A stretch of 64,000 nt of DNA from NCBI GenBank assembly GCA_902612805.1, contig CACMEY010000001.1, positions 62,001 through 126,000 on the forward strand. The letters are read 5' to 3'. Under the pieces are notes generated by a model that did not search any database, had not been told where the DNA came from, and saw only the letters and a program-made list of their open reading frames with translations. Below, one piece after another: positions 9,052 to 17,699 of the stretch (positions are counted from its first letter, which is position 1; each line of letters starts with the position of its first letter). A program made the translations under genes and the position numbers. The stretch comes from an uncultured Alphaproteobacteria bacterium (GTDB lineage: Bacteria; Pseudomonadota; Alphaproteobacteria; HIMB59; GCA-002718135).

Positions 9052-9828
9052 TCAAAGTAAAGTAAGTTTTTGAACTAGTTCATCATGGATTTTATTATTT
9101 GAAGCAACTAAATCACGAGAATTTATTTCCCATGTATTACCATCTATAGTTGAAATCTTCCCACCAGCCTCTTTAACTAATAGAATACCTGTTGAAACAT
9201 CCCATAAATTTAGATCTTTTTCCCAAAAACCATCTAATTTACCAGAGGCAACATAAGCTAAATCAAGGCCTGCAGAGCCAAGTCTTCTTACTCCTGCAGA
9301 GGATTTTAGTATTTCATCAATTTCTCTTAAATAGTTTTTGTAAATTCTGTCTCCAAAAGGAAGACCAGTTCCTATCAAACAATCAGAAAATATTTGCCTG
9401 TTTGATACTCGAAGTCTACTATTATTGCACCATGAACCTTTACCTTTTGAGCTCCAAAAAAATTCATTTAAAATAGGATTATAAATCACCCCATCTGTGA
9501 TTTCATTATTTGTCATTTTAGCAACAATTATCCCAACATGAGGTATGCCATGAATAAAATTTGATGTCCCATCAACTGGATCAATTATAATTGTGTTTTC
9601 ATCACCTTTTATTTCACCAGTCTCCTCAGTTATATAAGAATAATCTGGATAATAATATTTTAGAGTTTCTAAAAGTGTTTTTTCTACTTTAATATCTGCA
9701 TTTGTTACAAAATCTCCAACTGATTTAGATTGTATTTGTAAATTTTCTAATTCTCCAAAATCTCTTAATAATATTTTACCAGCTTTTTTTACTGCCTTTT
9801 CAAAGATATTAATTACAGAAGGCTGCAT
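9052..9828 (-). CDS. suhB: Inositol monophosphatase family protein (SuhB-like)
   Basis: 258 residues. Metal-binding motifs are visible: ITEETGE (first Glu), IIDPVDGTSNFIHG (Asp-Pro-Xaa-Asp-Gly-Thr) and WDVSTGILLVKEAGG. It is an Mg2+-dependent sugar or inositol phosphate phosphatase. In other proteobacteria SuhB also takes part in rRNA transcription antitermination, and its place next to efp and ribosomal rpmE is compatible with that. Its ATG shares one base with the stop of efp (TAATG), so translation is probably coupled. Confidence 0.92.
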   Translation of the reverse strand: MQPSVINIFEKAVKKAGKILLRDFGELENLQIQSKSVGDFVTNADIKVEKTLLETLKYYYPDYSYITEETGEIKGDENTIIIDPVDGTSNFIHGIPHVGIIVAKMTNNEITDGVIYNPILNEFFWSSKGKGSWCNNSRLRVSNRQIFSDCLIGTGLPFGDRIYKNYLREIDEILKSSAGVRRLGSAGLDLAYVASGKLDGFWEKDLNLWDVSTGILLVKEAGGKISTIDGNTWEINSRDLVASNNKIHDELVQKLTLL

Positions 9829-10397
9829 TAATTTTTTGATTTTTCGATATAACTACCGTCAATTGTACTTATTACTATTTTATCATTAACTGCAATAAAT
9901 TGAGGTACAGATGTTTTAATATTCTTTTCTAAAGTAGCAGGTTTATATGATGAAGCAGCTGTTTGACCTTTTACAACACCTTCAGTTTCTACAACAGTTA
10001 ATTCTACAGTATCAGGCAGGTCTATTCCGACGGGTTTTTCATTATAGAAATTAATAATAACATCGCTATTCTCAACTAAAAATTTTGATTGATCCTCAGT
10101 TAATATGTCTGAGCCGAGTTCTATTTGTTCATAAGTTTGTTTATCCATGAATATAAAATTATTATTATCATCATAAAGATATTGAAATTCTTTTTCATCA
10201 AGGATAGCTCTTTCTACTGTTTCTGATGATCTAAATCGACTATTCATCTTAGTGCCTTCTCTTATTTCTTTAAGTTCAGCCTGTAAGTAGGCACCACCCT
10301 TTCCTGGTTGAGTATGCTGTGTTTTCAAAACTTTCCAAAGTTTGTTATTAATCTCTAAAATATTTCCAACTTTAATTTCATTTCCATCTATTTTCAT
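9828..10397 (-). CDS. efp: Elongation factor P
   Basis: 189 residues, exact family length. Three beta domains start KIDGNEIKVGNILEIN; the modification loop HTQPGKGGAY carries the lysine that EpmA-type enzymes beta-lysylate. EF-P rescues ribosomes stalled at polyprolines. It overlaps the upstream unknown gene by 4 bp (ATGA) and suhB by 1 bp, forming a gap-unknown-efp-suhB-rpmE run. Confidence 0.97.
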   Translation of the reverse strand: MKIDGNEIKVGNILEINNKLWKVLKTQHTQPGKGGAYLQAELKEIREGTKMNSRFRSSETVERAILDEKEFQYLYDDNNNFIFMDKQTYEQIELGSDILTEDQSKFLVENSDVIINFYNEKPVGIDLPDTVELTVVETEGVVKGQTAASSYKPATLEKNIKTSVPQFIAVNDKIVISTIDGSYIEKSKN

Positions 10398-10792
10398 AGT
10401 TTTATTTTAAGTTTTTTTTGTATATTTTTAATTTTCGTAAGATCTACTACATCAAAAGTTGGATTTAATAAAACCTTATTTTTTTTAGCAATTTGATTAA
10501 TTTTATTTAAAATGATTTTATTATTTTTTAATTTTAAATAATCAATATTTTCGTGAGTTAATAATATACTAAGACCTTGATCATAGCCTGAGTCGATAAA
10601 AAACTTAATATTGTGTGTCTTATATTTATTTTTAATATGTTTTATTAACGTTCTAAGCCACTCTATCCCAAAACCATTAATTAAAAAATACTTTATAAAT
10701 ATTATCGAAGTTTTGAATTTTGATTTTCGAAATTCTATTAAATTTTCAATTTGTGTTAGTGTAGATACTGCAAAACAAATTTTTTTAGGCAC
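10394..10792 (-). CDS. Unrecognised 132-residue protein between gap and efp
   Basis: I do not recognise this protein. It is basic, has no signal peptide or clear membrane segment, and alternates hydrophobic strands (KICFAVSTL, KTSIIFIKYFL, KFFIDSG) with lysine-rich helices, suggesting an alpha/beta fold. The segment FIDSGYDQGLSILLTHENI looks like a conserved loop. The GTG start at 10792 overlaps the gap stop codon (TAGTG) and its end overlaps efp (ATGA), so it is translated as part of the operon. In many alphaproteobacteria pgk, fba and a thiE-like gene sit in this interval; the protein could be a shortened relic of one of these or a lineage gene. Real gene by context; function unknown. Confidence 0.7.
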   Translation of the reverse strand: MPKKICFAVSTLTQIENLIEFRKSKFKTSIIFIKYFLINGFGIEWLRTLIKHIKNKYKTHNIKFFIDSGYDQGLSILLTHENIDYLKLKNNKIILNKINQIAKKNKVLLNPTFDVVDLTKIKNIQKKLKIKL

Positions 10793-11796
10793 TAAATAAA
10801 TTTTTTAAGATCAACCATAGTGTCTATCATTCTATTTGAGAATCCCCATTCATTATCATACCATGATAAAACTCTACAGAATTTATCTTTGACAACTTGT
10901 GTTTGACTCATATCAAATACAGAACTGCTTGAATTATGATTAAAATCAATTGAAACTAGAGGTAACGAGTTTGTTGTTAGAATTCCATTTAATTTTTTAG
11001 TTTTTGAAGCTTGAAGAACTATAGAATTAATTTTTTCTGGGCTAGTTTTTTTCTTACTTACAAATGTAAGATCTATAAGTGAGACATTAGGAGTAGGTAC
11101 TCGAATAGCTGTTCCATCTAGTTTACCTTTTAATTTTGGTAAGACTAGACTCAACGCCTTTGCCGCTCCTGTAGAAGTCGGAATCATTGATTCAGCTGCA
11201 GCCCTTGCTCTTCTAAAGTCAGAATGGGTTTGATCAACAGTTCTTTGATCACCTGTGTAACTATGAATAGTTGTCATGAAACCACTTTCAATTCCTAATT
11301 TTTCATCAAGAACCATAGCTAAAGGAGCAAGACAGTTAGTAGTACAAGATCCGTTTGAAATTACGTTATGATTTTTTTTAATGGTATTATTATTTACACC
11401 TTGAACAATTGTGGCATCTACATTTGAAGCTGGTGCTGAAATAATAACTTTATTTGCTCCTGCATTTAAATGAGAAATAGCCTTTTCTTTTGAAGTAAAA
11501 ACACCACTACATTCAAGAACAACATCTACCTTTAGTGATTTCCAAGGAAGGTTATTTGGATCTCTTTCGGAATAAAAATTAATTTTATGTTTACCAATTT
11601 TTAATCCATTTTTGATTGAACTAATCTCATCTTTAAGAATACCGTGAACACTGTCATATTTAAGTAAGTGAGCACTGCTCTCAACACTTCCTAGTTCATT
11701 AATAGCTACAATATTAATATCTTTAGGATTTTTTTCTAATAAAGCTCTAAAAACAAGTTTTCCAATTCTTCCAAATCCATTTATTGCAACTTTCAT
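10792..11796 (-). CDS. gap: Glyceraldehyde-3-phosphate dehydrogenase
   Basis: 334 residues. NAD-binding start VAINGFGRIGKLVFRAL, catalytic cysteine in ISNGSCTTNCLAP, and the terminal WYDNEWGFSNRMID. It oxidises glyceraldehyde 3-phosphate to 1,3-bisphosphoglycerate in glycolysis/gluconeogenesis. A good Shine-Dalgarno (AGGAG) lies six bases before the ATG, unlike most genes here. It follows transketolase by 11 bp, the usual alphaproteobacterial tkt-gap order, but pgk does not follow. Confidence 0.97.
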   Translation of the reverse strand: MKVAINGFGRIGKLVFRALLEKNPKDINIVAINELGSVESSAHLLKYDSVHGILKDEISSIKNGLKIGKHKINFYSERDPNNLPWKSLKVDVVLECSGVFTSKEKAISHLNAGANKVIISAPASNVDATIVQGVNNNTIKKNHNVISNGSCTTNCLAPLAMVLDEKLGIESGFMTTIHSYTGDQRTVDQTHSDFRRARAAAESMIPTSTGAAKALSLVLPKLKGKLDGTAIRVPTPNVSLIDLTFVSKKKTSPEKINSIVLQASKTKKLNGILTTNSLPLVSIDFNHNSSSSVFDMSQTQVVKDKFCRVLSWYDNEWGFSNRMIDTMVDLKKFI

Positions 11797-11807
11797 ATTT
11801 CTCCTTT

Positions 11808-13784
11808 TTATAAACTTTTAATTATTTTTTCAATTAAGTAATCATCTGTTATCTTAAAGTGCTTATATAAATCTTTGTATGGACCACTTTCACCAAAAGT
11901 TGACATGCCAACAAAATTTTCATTTTTAATATATTTTTCCCAACCATTTATTACTCCAGCCTCAATGGCAAAAATAGGTTTATTTCCTAGAATTTCATTT
12001 TTATAACCACCATCATTTTTCTCAAACAATTCAAATGAAGACATGCTTACAACTCTTATCTTTAAATTATTGTTTTCAAAAAGTTTATTTGATGCAGAGC
12101 AAGCAATCTCAACTTCAGAACCAGAAGATAAAATTGTTGCATCATATTCTTTAAAATCTCTTATTTTATAAGCACCTTTATTTACAAGATTTTCTTTGCG
12201 ATTATCTTTTTGTAACATCGGTAGATTTTGTCTTGTTAAAACTAAGATTGTTGGTCCAGTATTGTTGATTGCACATTCCCATGCTTCTATAGTTTCAATA
12301 ATGTCACAAGGCCTAATGACTGTTAAATTTGGTATAGATCTTAAAGATGCAAGATGTTCAACAGGTTGATGGGTTGGTCCATCTTCTCCTAATCCTATTG
12401 AGTCATGCGTCATTACATAAATAACTGGTATATTCATAATAGCTGATAACCTAATTGAAGGTCTGCAATAATCGGTAAATACCAAAAACGTTCCTCCATA
12501 TGGAATTAAACCTTTATGTAAAGCAATGCCATTCATTACTCCAGCCATTCCATGTTCTCTGATGCCGTAATGAATATAATTTCCATTAAAATTATTAGAT
12601 GTAATTACATTCATATCTTTTGCTTTAGTGTTATTTGATCCAGTAAGATCAGCAGATCCACCAATAAGATTTTTTTGATAGTTTGAAATTAAATTTAGCG
12701 TTAGCTCACTCGATTTTCTTGAAGCACAATTTGTTTTGTCATTAAAATGCTCAGATTTTAATTCACTAAGTTTTTCTGGAATTTGACGGTCAATTTTTTG
12801 ATAAAAACTATCTTTAAAATTTTTACTTTCAATTAATTCTTTGTTTTTTGATAACCATGAATTTCTTGATTCTTCATTTCTTTTATAGAAACTTCTCCAC
12901 TCACGTAATAAATCATCTGGAATTTCAAACGGCGAATAATTCCATTCTAATTTTTTTCTTGTTAAACTAATTTCATCTTCACCAAGAGGTGAACCATGTG
13001 ATGAAGCTGAACCCTCTTTGTTTGGAGAGCCAAAACCAATTTTAGTTTTACAAGATATAATTGTTGGAGCATCATTTTTTTTTGCTTGAATTATAGCTTG
13101 ATCAATTTCCTTATATTTATGACCATCTATTTCAATTATATTCCAATTATAAGCTTCAAATCTTTTTTTCACATTGTCTGAAACTGAAAGATCTGTTGAT
13201 CCATCTATGGAAATAGAATTATTATCAAAAAACATAATAAGCTTATTTAATTTTAAATGTCCTGCGAGACTACACGCTTCATGACTTAAACCTTCCATTA
13301 AGCATCCATCTCCAGCAAAAACATAAGTGTAATGATCGAATAATTCTTTTCCATAATTATTTGATAATTTTTTTTCCGCTAGCGCCATTCCAACTGCATT
13401 TGCTAAACCTTGAGACAAAGGCCCAGTAGTTGTTTCTATTCCTTCTGCACTTCCGTATTCTGGGTGACCTGCAGTTTTATTATGTAATTGTCTAAAGTTT
13501 TTAATTTGATTTATGTCAATGTCTTTATATCCTGTTAGATACAAACAAGAGTATAAAAGCATTGAGCCATGACCATTTGAAATAATTAATCTATCTCTAT
13601 CAATCCACTCAGGATCATTCGGATTAAACTTTAAATGATTTTTATATAGAATTGTTGCGATGTCTGCCATACCCATAGGCATACCAGGATGACCAGATTT
13701 TGCTTTTTCTACTGCATCCATTGATAAAAATCTAATACAATTTGATAATTGTCTTAGATTGTTGATATTATTTAAATTATTCAA
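11808..13784 (-). CDS. tkt: Transketolase
   Basis: 658 residues. The start contains SMDAVEKAKSGHPGMPMG; the thiamine diphosphate site is GDGCLMEGLSHEA with FFDNNSISIDG; the second half has IHYGIREHGMAG and HDSIGLGEDGPTHQP. It moves two-carbon units in the pentose phosphate pathway. The frame opens with TTG at 13784 preceded by AAGGTAAG; the next ATG lies past the conserved start, so TTG is preferred. It diverges from the DUF4164-zapA operon over 85 bp. Confidence 0.97.
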   Translation of the reverse strand: MNNLNNINNLRQLSNCIRFLSMDAVEKAKSGHPGMPMGMADIATILYKNHLKFNPNDPEWIDRDRLIISNGHGSMLLYSCLYLTGYKDIDINQIKNFRQLHNKTAGHPEYGSAEGIETTTGPLSQGLANAVGMALAEKKLSNNYGKELFDHYTYVFAGDGCLMEGLSHEACSLAGHLKLNKLIMFFDNNSISIDGSTDLSVSDNVKKRFEAYNWNIIEIDGHKYKEIDQAIIQAKKNDAPTIISCKTKIGFGSPNKEGSASSHGSPLGEDEISLTRKKLEWNYSPFEIPDDLLREWRSFYKRNEESRNSWLSKNKELIESKNFKDSFYQKIDRQIPEKLSELKSEHFNDKTNCASRKSSELTLNLISNYQKNLIGGSADLTGSNNTKAKDMNVITSNNFNGNYIHYGIREHGMAGVMNGIALHKGLIPYGGTFLVFTDYCRPSIRLSAIMNIPVIYVMTHDSIGLGEDGPTHQPVEHLASLRSIPNLTVIRPCDIIETIEAWECAINNTGPTILVLTRQNLPMLQKDNRKENLVNKGAYKIRDFKEYDATILSSGSEVEIACSASNKLFENNNLKIRVVSMSSFELFEKNDGGYKNEILGNKPIFAIEAGVINGWEKYIKNENFVGMSTFGESGPYKDLYKHFKITDDYLIEKIIKSL

Positions 13785-13804
13785 ATACTTACCTTTATGG
13801 TTGA

Positions 13805-13867
13805 TATAAAATTATTTAATATGGGTTCATTACAGTGACAATTATAAAATTACAAACTATAAAATTA
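13805..13867. repeat. Three copies of TATAAAATTA in the tkt/DUF4164 divergent promoter region
   Basis: The 10-mer TATAAAATTA occurs at 13805-13814, 13843-13852 and 13858-13867, all in the 85-bp spacer between divergent genes. Each contains a TATAAA -10-like element, so they may be promoter cores or regulator sites. In so AT-rich a genome chance recurrence is possible. Confidence 0.4.
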
Positions 13868-13869
13868 TA

Positions 13870-14058
13870 ATGGAAATACAAAAAAAAATTACAGTTCTAA
13901 GCGAAAACTTAAATAATCTAAGATCAGCTTTAGAAGATTTTAGGGATCATCATATTTCTAAAAAAGAAAAAATTAAAAATCTTGAAAATGAAATTAAAAA
14001 TTTACGAAAACTAATGTCCGAGTATATTGATGAATTGGAACTTCTAATTAAGAAATAA
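13870..14058 (+). CDS. DUF4164-like coiled-coil small protein
   Basis: 62 residues forming one long helix with heptad-like hydrophobic spacing (LSENLNNLRSALEDF, then IKNLENEIKNLRKLM). The position, immediately before zapA and divergent from tkt-gap, is that of DUF4164 in alphaproteobacteria. Two bases separate its stop from the zapA start. Probably a partner or relative of the division factor ZapA; the call rests more on context and coiled-coil character than on distinctive residues. Confidence 0.65.
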   Translation: MEIQKKITVLSENLNNLRSALEDFRDHHISKKEKIKNLENEIKNLRKLMSEYIDELELLIKK

Positions 14059-14060
14059 CT

Positions 14061-14480
14061 ATGCCTTTTTATAAGACAAAAATTTTAAATAGAGAAATAT
14101 CATTAGAATACGAAAAAAAAGATGAAAAAAAAATAATAGATTCAATAAATTTAATTAATGAAAAAATTGATAATAAATTACAAAATCCAAAATATTCTAA
14201 TGGAAAAATAAGTGATACTATATTGTTATCACTTCTCTCTATTGAGCTTCAAGCAGAGCTTTCAGAAAAATTAAATATAGAAAGAAGTTCAGAAGTAAAT
14301 GATACCAAGAATGAAGAATATCTAAAGAACAATTTAGAACTTAAAGACAAAATACTAAAACTACAAAATGAAAAAAAAATTTTAGAAGATGAAAAATTGA
14401 AATTAGATCAAGAATTTGATGAAATAAATAAAAAAGTAGAGGGTTTGATTGATATAATTAAAAATTCTTATTATGAATAA
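14061..14480 (+). CDS. zapA: Cell division protein ZapA
   Basis: 139 residues. The N-terminal ZapA domain (about 1-75) has ILNREISLEYEKKDE and KISDTILLSLLSIELQAEL; the rest is a coiled coil typical of alphaproteobacterial ZapA. It stabilises FtsZ filaments at midcell. It overlaps the cyclo-ligase start by 8 bp, so no 6S RNA gene fits between them, although ssrS is often found at this junction in other proteobacteria. Confidence 0.82.
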   Translation: MPFYKTKILNREISLEYEKKDEKKIIDSINLINEKIDNKLQNPKYSNGKISDTILLSLLSIELQAELSEKLNIERSSEVNDTKNEEYLKNNLELKDKILKLQNEKKILEDEKLKLDQEFDEINKKVEGLIDIIKNSYYE

Positions 14481-15054
14481 TATTAAAGATGAAAAATCAA
14501 TTATCAGAAAAAAACAAAAAATTATAAGAGATAAGATTTTTAATAATAAACCATCTCATTTTGCTTTAACTTTGTTTAATGAGCTTTTTGAAAAAATTAA
14601 CTTTCAAGAAATTAATATAGTTTCTAGTTTTATTCCTATAAATTCTGAGATAAATACAAGAGAGCTTAACAATCTTCTCTTTATTAAAAATAAAATTTTA
14701 TGTCTCCCTGTAATTGAAAAAAAAAATAGTCATTTAATCTTTAAACAATTTAAGAGTGAAGAGAATTTTGTAAAAGGACATATGAATATATCAGAGCCTC
14801 AAAATAAAAATAAAATTTTAAATCCTGAATTAATTTTTGTACCTTGTTTAGCTTTTGATAAGAAGGGTAATAGATTAGGTTATGGTGGAGGTTATTATGA
14901 CAGGACATTTGCTTATTTAAATAAAATTAATCACAGATTCATCTCTGTAGCCTATGCATATGAAGAACAAAAGTTAGATTACATACCTATAGAGAAATTT
15001 GATTTTAAAGTGGATTATGTTATTACTGAAAAAAATTTATATAGTTTTCAATGA
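14473..15054 (+). CDS. fau: 5-formyltetrahydrofolate cyclo-ligase
   Basis: 193 residues. The family pattern is clear: an N-terminal helix with IIRKKQKIIRDKI, then FVPCLAFDKKGNRLGYGGGYYDR (read here in two blocks around FDKKGNRLGYGGG) near residues 117-139. It returns 5-formyl-THF to the active folate pool as 5,10-methenyl-THF using ATP. Overlaps zapA by 8 bp and the next gene by 4 bp (ATGA). Confidence 0.93.
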   Translation: MNNIKDEKSIIRKKQKIIRDKIFNNKPSHFALTLFNELFEKINFQEINIVSSFIPINSEINTRELNNLLFIKNKILCLPVIEKKNSHLIFKQFKSEENFVKGHMNISEPQNKNKILNPELIFVPCLAFDKKGNRLGYGGGYYDRTFAYLNKINHRFISVAYAYEEQKLDYIPIEKFDFKVDYVITEKNLYSFQ

Positions 15055-15842
15055 AAATTCTTTTTATAGGTGATATTGTCGGTAAGGCGTCACGAAAAAA
15101 AATTAAAGAAATTATTCCAACACTCAAATCTAAATATAATACAGACATGATTATTGCTAATGGTGAGAATGCTACTTCTGGCTATGGACTTTCAAAAAAA
15201 GATGCAGAAGAATTATTTTCTAGCGGAATTGATCTACTTACACTTGGCAATCATGCATGGGATCAAAGAGATATGCTTTCTTATATTGAAGAAAATCCAA
15301 AAATAATCAGAGCTTTGAATTATCCTGATGGGGTTCCTGGAAAAGGATATTATAAGCTTGAACTTTTAAATGGAAAAAAAATTATAGTAGTACAAGTAAT
15401 GCTCAGATTATTTATGAATTTATCATTAGACGATCCCTTTAAAGGCATCATTGAATTTCTTCAAAAAGAGAAGTTAGGCAGTACATGTGATGCGATAATT
15501 ATTGATATGCATGGTGAAGCAACTTCTGAAAAAAAGGCATTTGGATATTATGTTGATGGACAAGTTACGGCAGTTTTAGGCACACATACTCATGTGCCAA
15601 CGGCAGACAGTGTTATTTTACCTAAAGGTACAGCCTATCAAACAGATGTTGGAATGTCAGGTGATTATAATTCAATAATTGGTTTTGATATAAATAATCC
15701 AATACATGGATTTGTTAAGGGGTACAGGGCAGAAGGTAGATTTACACCTGCCACTGAAAACATAACAGTATGCGGGGCTTTAATAGAGATTGATACTAAT
15801 ACTGGTTTAGCTAAAAATATCACCCCAATTCAAGAGACATAA
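15051..15842 (+). CDS. TIGR00282 family metallophosphoesterase (YmdB-like)
   Basis: 263 residues. Starts ILFIGDIVGKASRK; metal ligands occur in GDIVG, ANGENAT, LTLGNHAWDQ, IDMHGEA and TAVLGTHTHVPTAD. The YmdB family hydrolyses 2',3'-cyclic nucleotides and affects development in Bacillus; the role in alphaproteobacteria is not settled. Co-translated with fau, a common alphaproteobacterial neighbour. Confidence 0.93.
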   Translation: MKILFIGDIVGKASRKKIKEIIPTLKSKYNTDMIIANGENATSGYGLSKKDAEELFSSGIDLLTLGNHAWDQRDMLSYIEENPKIIRALNYPDGVPGKGYYKLELLNGKKIIVVQVMLRLFMNLSLDDPFKGIIEFLQKEKLGSTCDAIIIDMHGEATSEKKAFGYYVDGQVTAVLGTHTHVPTADSVILPKGTAYQTDVGMSGDYNSIIGFDINNPIHGFVKGYRAEGRFTPATENITVCGALIEIDTNTGLAKNITPIQET

Positions 15843-15921
15843 TTTACATATATTAGACACATTTATCTAATATTTTATATCTTTACTAACATCGGATTAA
15901 ATATTTATAAATCTACTCGTA

Positions 15922-16671
15922 ATGGCAGGGCACTCGAAATTTAAAAATATTATGCATCGTAAAGGTGCTCAAGATAAAAAAAGAGCAAAAGTTTTCTCAA
16001 GACTTGGAAGAGAAATTTCTGTTGCTGTCAAAGTAGGAGGTGAAGATATTGAGAGTAATATTAGATTAAGATCTGCAATTTCGTCGGCCAAGTCACTCAA
16101 TATGCCAAAAGATAATATTGAGAGAGCAATAAAAAAAGGTCAAGGAAATGATCCTGATAGCAATTATGAAGAAGTAAGATATGAAGGATATGGCCCTGAA
16201 GGTATTGCAATAATAGTTGAGGCACTTACAAATAATAAAAATAGAACAGCTGCTGAGATTAGGTCCTCTTTTAGTAAATATGGAGGTAATTTGGGTGAAA
16301 CAGGAAGTGTTAGTTTTGGTTTTGACAGATTTGGAAATATCACTCTCGATAAAAACTTAGTAAAAGAAGATCAGCTTCTAGAATTTCTTATTGAAAATAA
16401 TAGTGAAGATTATGAAATTAATGAAACAGAATATTCAATATACTGTGATCAAAACCATTTGCATGAACTTAATGATAAATTAATTAAACAGTATGGTCAG
16501 ACTAACTCTGCAAATTTAATTTGGAAAAGTAAAAATAATATAAATATTGGAAAAGAAACAGCGGACAAACTATTTAAATTACTTGAAGTTTTAGAAGACA
16601 ATGACGACGTTCAAGTTGTATCATCAAATTTTGAAGTTGATGATAATGTTCTATCTTCACTCACAGCCTAA
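15922..16671 (+). CDS. yebC: YebC/PmpR family protein
   Basis: 249 residues with the invariant start MAGHSKFKNIMHRKGAQDKKR and the central NRTAAEIRSSFSKYGGNLGETGSVSF. YebC proteins act as DNA-binding regulators, and recent work on the family links members to translation of difficult peptide stretches. In proteobacteria yebC normally sits directly before ruvC; here a small nuclease-like gene follows instead, 14 bp downstream. Confidence 0.96.
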   Translation: MAGHSKFKNIMHRKGAQDKKRAKVFSRLGREISVAVKVGGEDIESNIRLRSAISSAKSLNMPKDNIERAIKKGQGNDPDSNYEEVRYEGYGPEGIAIIVEALTNNKNRTAAEIRSSFSKYGGNLGETGSVSFGFDRFGNITLDKNLVKEDQLLEFLIENNSEDYEINETEYSIYCDQNHLHELNDKLIKQYGQTNSANLIWKSKNNINIGKETADKLFKLLEVLEDNDDVQVVSSNFEVDDNVLSSLTA

Positions 16672-16685
16672 TGAAAGGAATATAG

Positions 16686-16979
16686 ATGCCTGATAAAGCC
16701 TGGAAAAAAAGAGAAAGAGATGTTGCAAACTATTTCAATGGGAAAAGGACACCTTTGAGTGGCGGTAATGGTAAAGTGACAAGAGCTGATGTAATCCATG
16801 AAGAATTATTTATAGAATGTAAACTAAGAGCAAAACATACAGCAATTAGTTTATGGGATGATACTGCAAAACTTGCCAAAGAGGAGGGTAAGACACCAGT
16901 AATAGCATTATGTGAAAAAAATAGACCAGGGTTTTGGGTTATGGTTCATAGTAGCGACCTTGAAAAAATTAAAAAATAA
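16686..16979 (+). CDS. Small PD-(D/E)XK nuclease-like protein in the ruvC position
   Basis: 97 residues. The segment RADVIHEELFIECKLR places D35, E44 and K46 in the D-x(8)-ExK arrangement of the PD-(D/E)XK fold, preceded by a basic helix (AWKKRERDVANYF) and a glycine-rich loop (LSGGNGK), as in Hjc-type resolvases and small phage endonucleases. It has no transit or membrane signals. It lies between yebC and tolQ, where alphaproteobacteria usually carry ruvC, ruvA, ruvB and ybgC, none of which is present. A DNA structure-specific nuclease role is inferred; true Holliday junction resolution is unproven. Six bases separate it from tolQ. Base composition matches its neighbours. Confidence 0.75.
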   Translation: MPDKAWKKRERDVANYFNGKRTPLSGGNGKVTRADVIHEELFIECKLRAKHTAISLWDDTAKLAKEEGKTPVIALCEKNRPGFWVMVHSSDLEKIKK

Positions 16980-16984
16980 TAATT

Positions 16985-17698
16985 ATGGCAGATATTAATA
17001 GTACAAATTTATCTACAGAAGCACCAGATTTTTCAATGCTTGCTTTATTCATGCAGGCTGACATTGTTGTCAAATCTGTAATTATAATATTAATCTTAGC
17101 CTCTCTTTATTCTTGGAATGTAATAATTTCAAAAATTTTAAGAATTAGACAATTAAAAAAACTTGAAAAAGAATTTGAAGATATTTTTTGGTCTGGAAAT
17201 TCATTTGAAGATTTATATGAAACGTTAAACTTTAATCAGACAGATCCAAAATCAAAGTTATTTTGTGCGGCAATTTTAGAGTGGAAAAAAAGTAAAGCTC
17301 AGTTTGAAAATGATACATCTGATATTAATTCTTTAAAAGATAGAATGATGAGATCAATGACAGTTGTTTTCAATAAAGAAAGTGAAAATGTTGAAAGAAA
17401 TTTAACATTTCTCGCTACTGCTGGATCAACTGCACCTTTTATTGGGTTATTTGGAACAGTCTGGGGTATAATGAATAGTTTTAAGTCTATTGCAATAGCT
17501 CAGAATACAAATTTAGCTGTAGTTGCACCAGGAATTGCAGAGGCCCTTTTTGCAACTGCATTAGGTCTTTTTGTGGCTATACCTGCTGTAGTTGCGTACA
17601 ATAAAATTTCAAACGATTTATCAAAATATTTTATATCCTTGGAAACATTTATGGATGAATTCTCAACAATTTTTTTTAGACAATTAGAGAAAAAATAA
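16985..17698 (+). CDS. tolQ: Tol-Pal system proton channel subunit TolQ
   Basis: 237 residues of the MotA/TolQ/ExbB family with three membrane segments (near 26-46, 140-165, 175-200). The signature AGSTAPFIGLFGTVWGIM and the proline/alanine-rich AVVAPGIAEALFATALGLFVAIPAV are present. With TolR it uses the proton motive force to energise TolA during outer-membrane constriction. First gene of the tol operon here; no ybgC precedes it. Confidence 0.97.
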   Translation: MADINSTNLSTEAPDFSMLALFMQADIVVKSVIIILILASLYSWNVIISKILRIRQLKKLEKEFEDIFWSGNSFEDLYETLNFNQTDPKSKLFCAAILEWKKSKAQFENDTSDINSLKDRMMRSMTVVFNKESENVERNLTFLATAGSTAPFIGLFGTVWGIMNSFKSIAIAQNTNLAVVAPGIAEALFATALGLFVAIPAVVAYNKISNDLSKYFISLETFMDEFSTIFFRQLEKK

Positions 17699-17699
17699 A

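Noticed and set aside
14473..14480. A 6S RNA gene between zapA and fau
   Set aside because: The two genes overlap by 8 bp, so there is no space.
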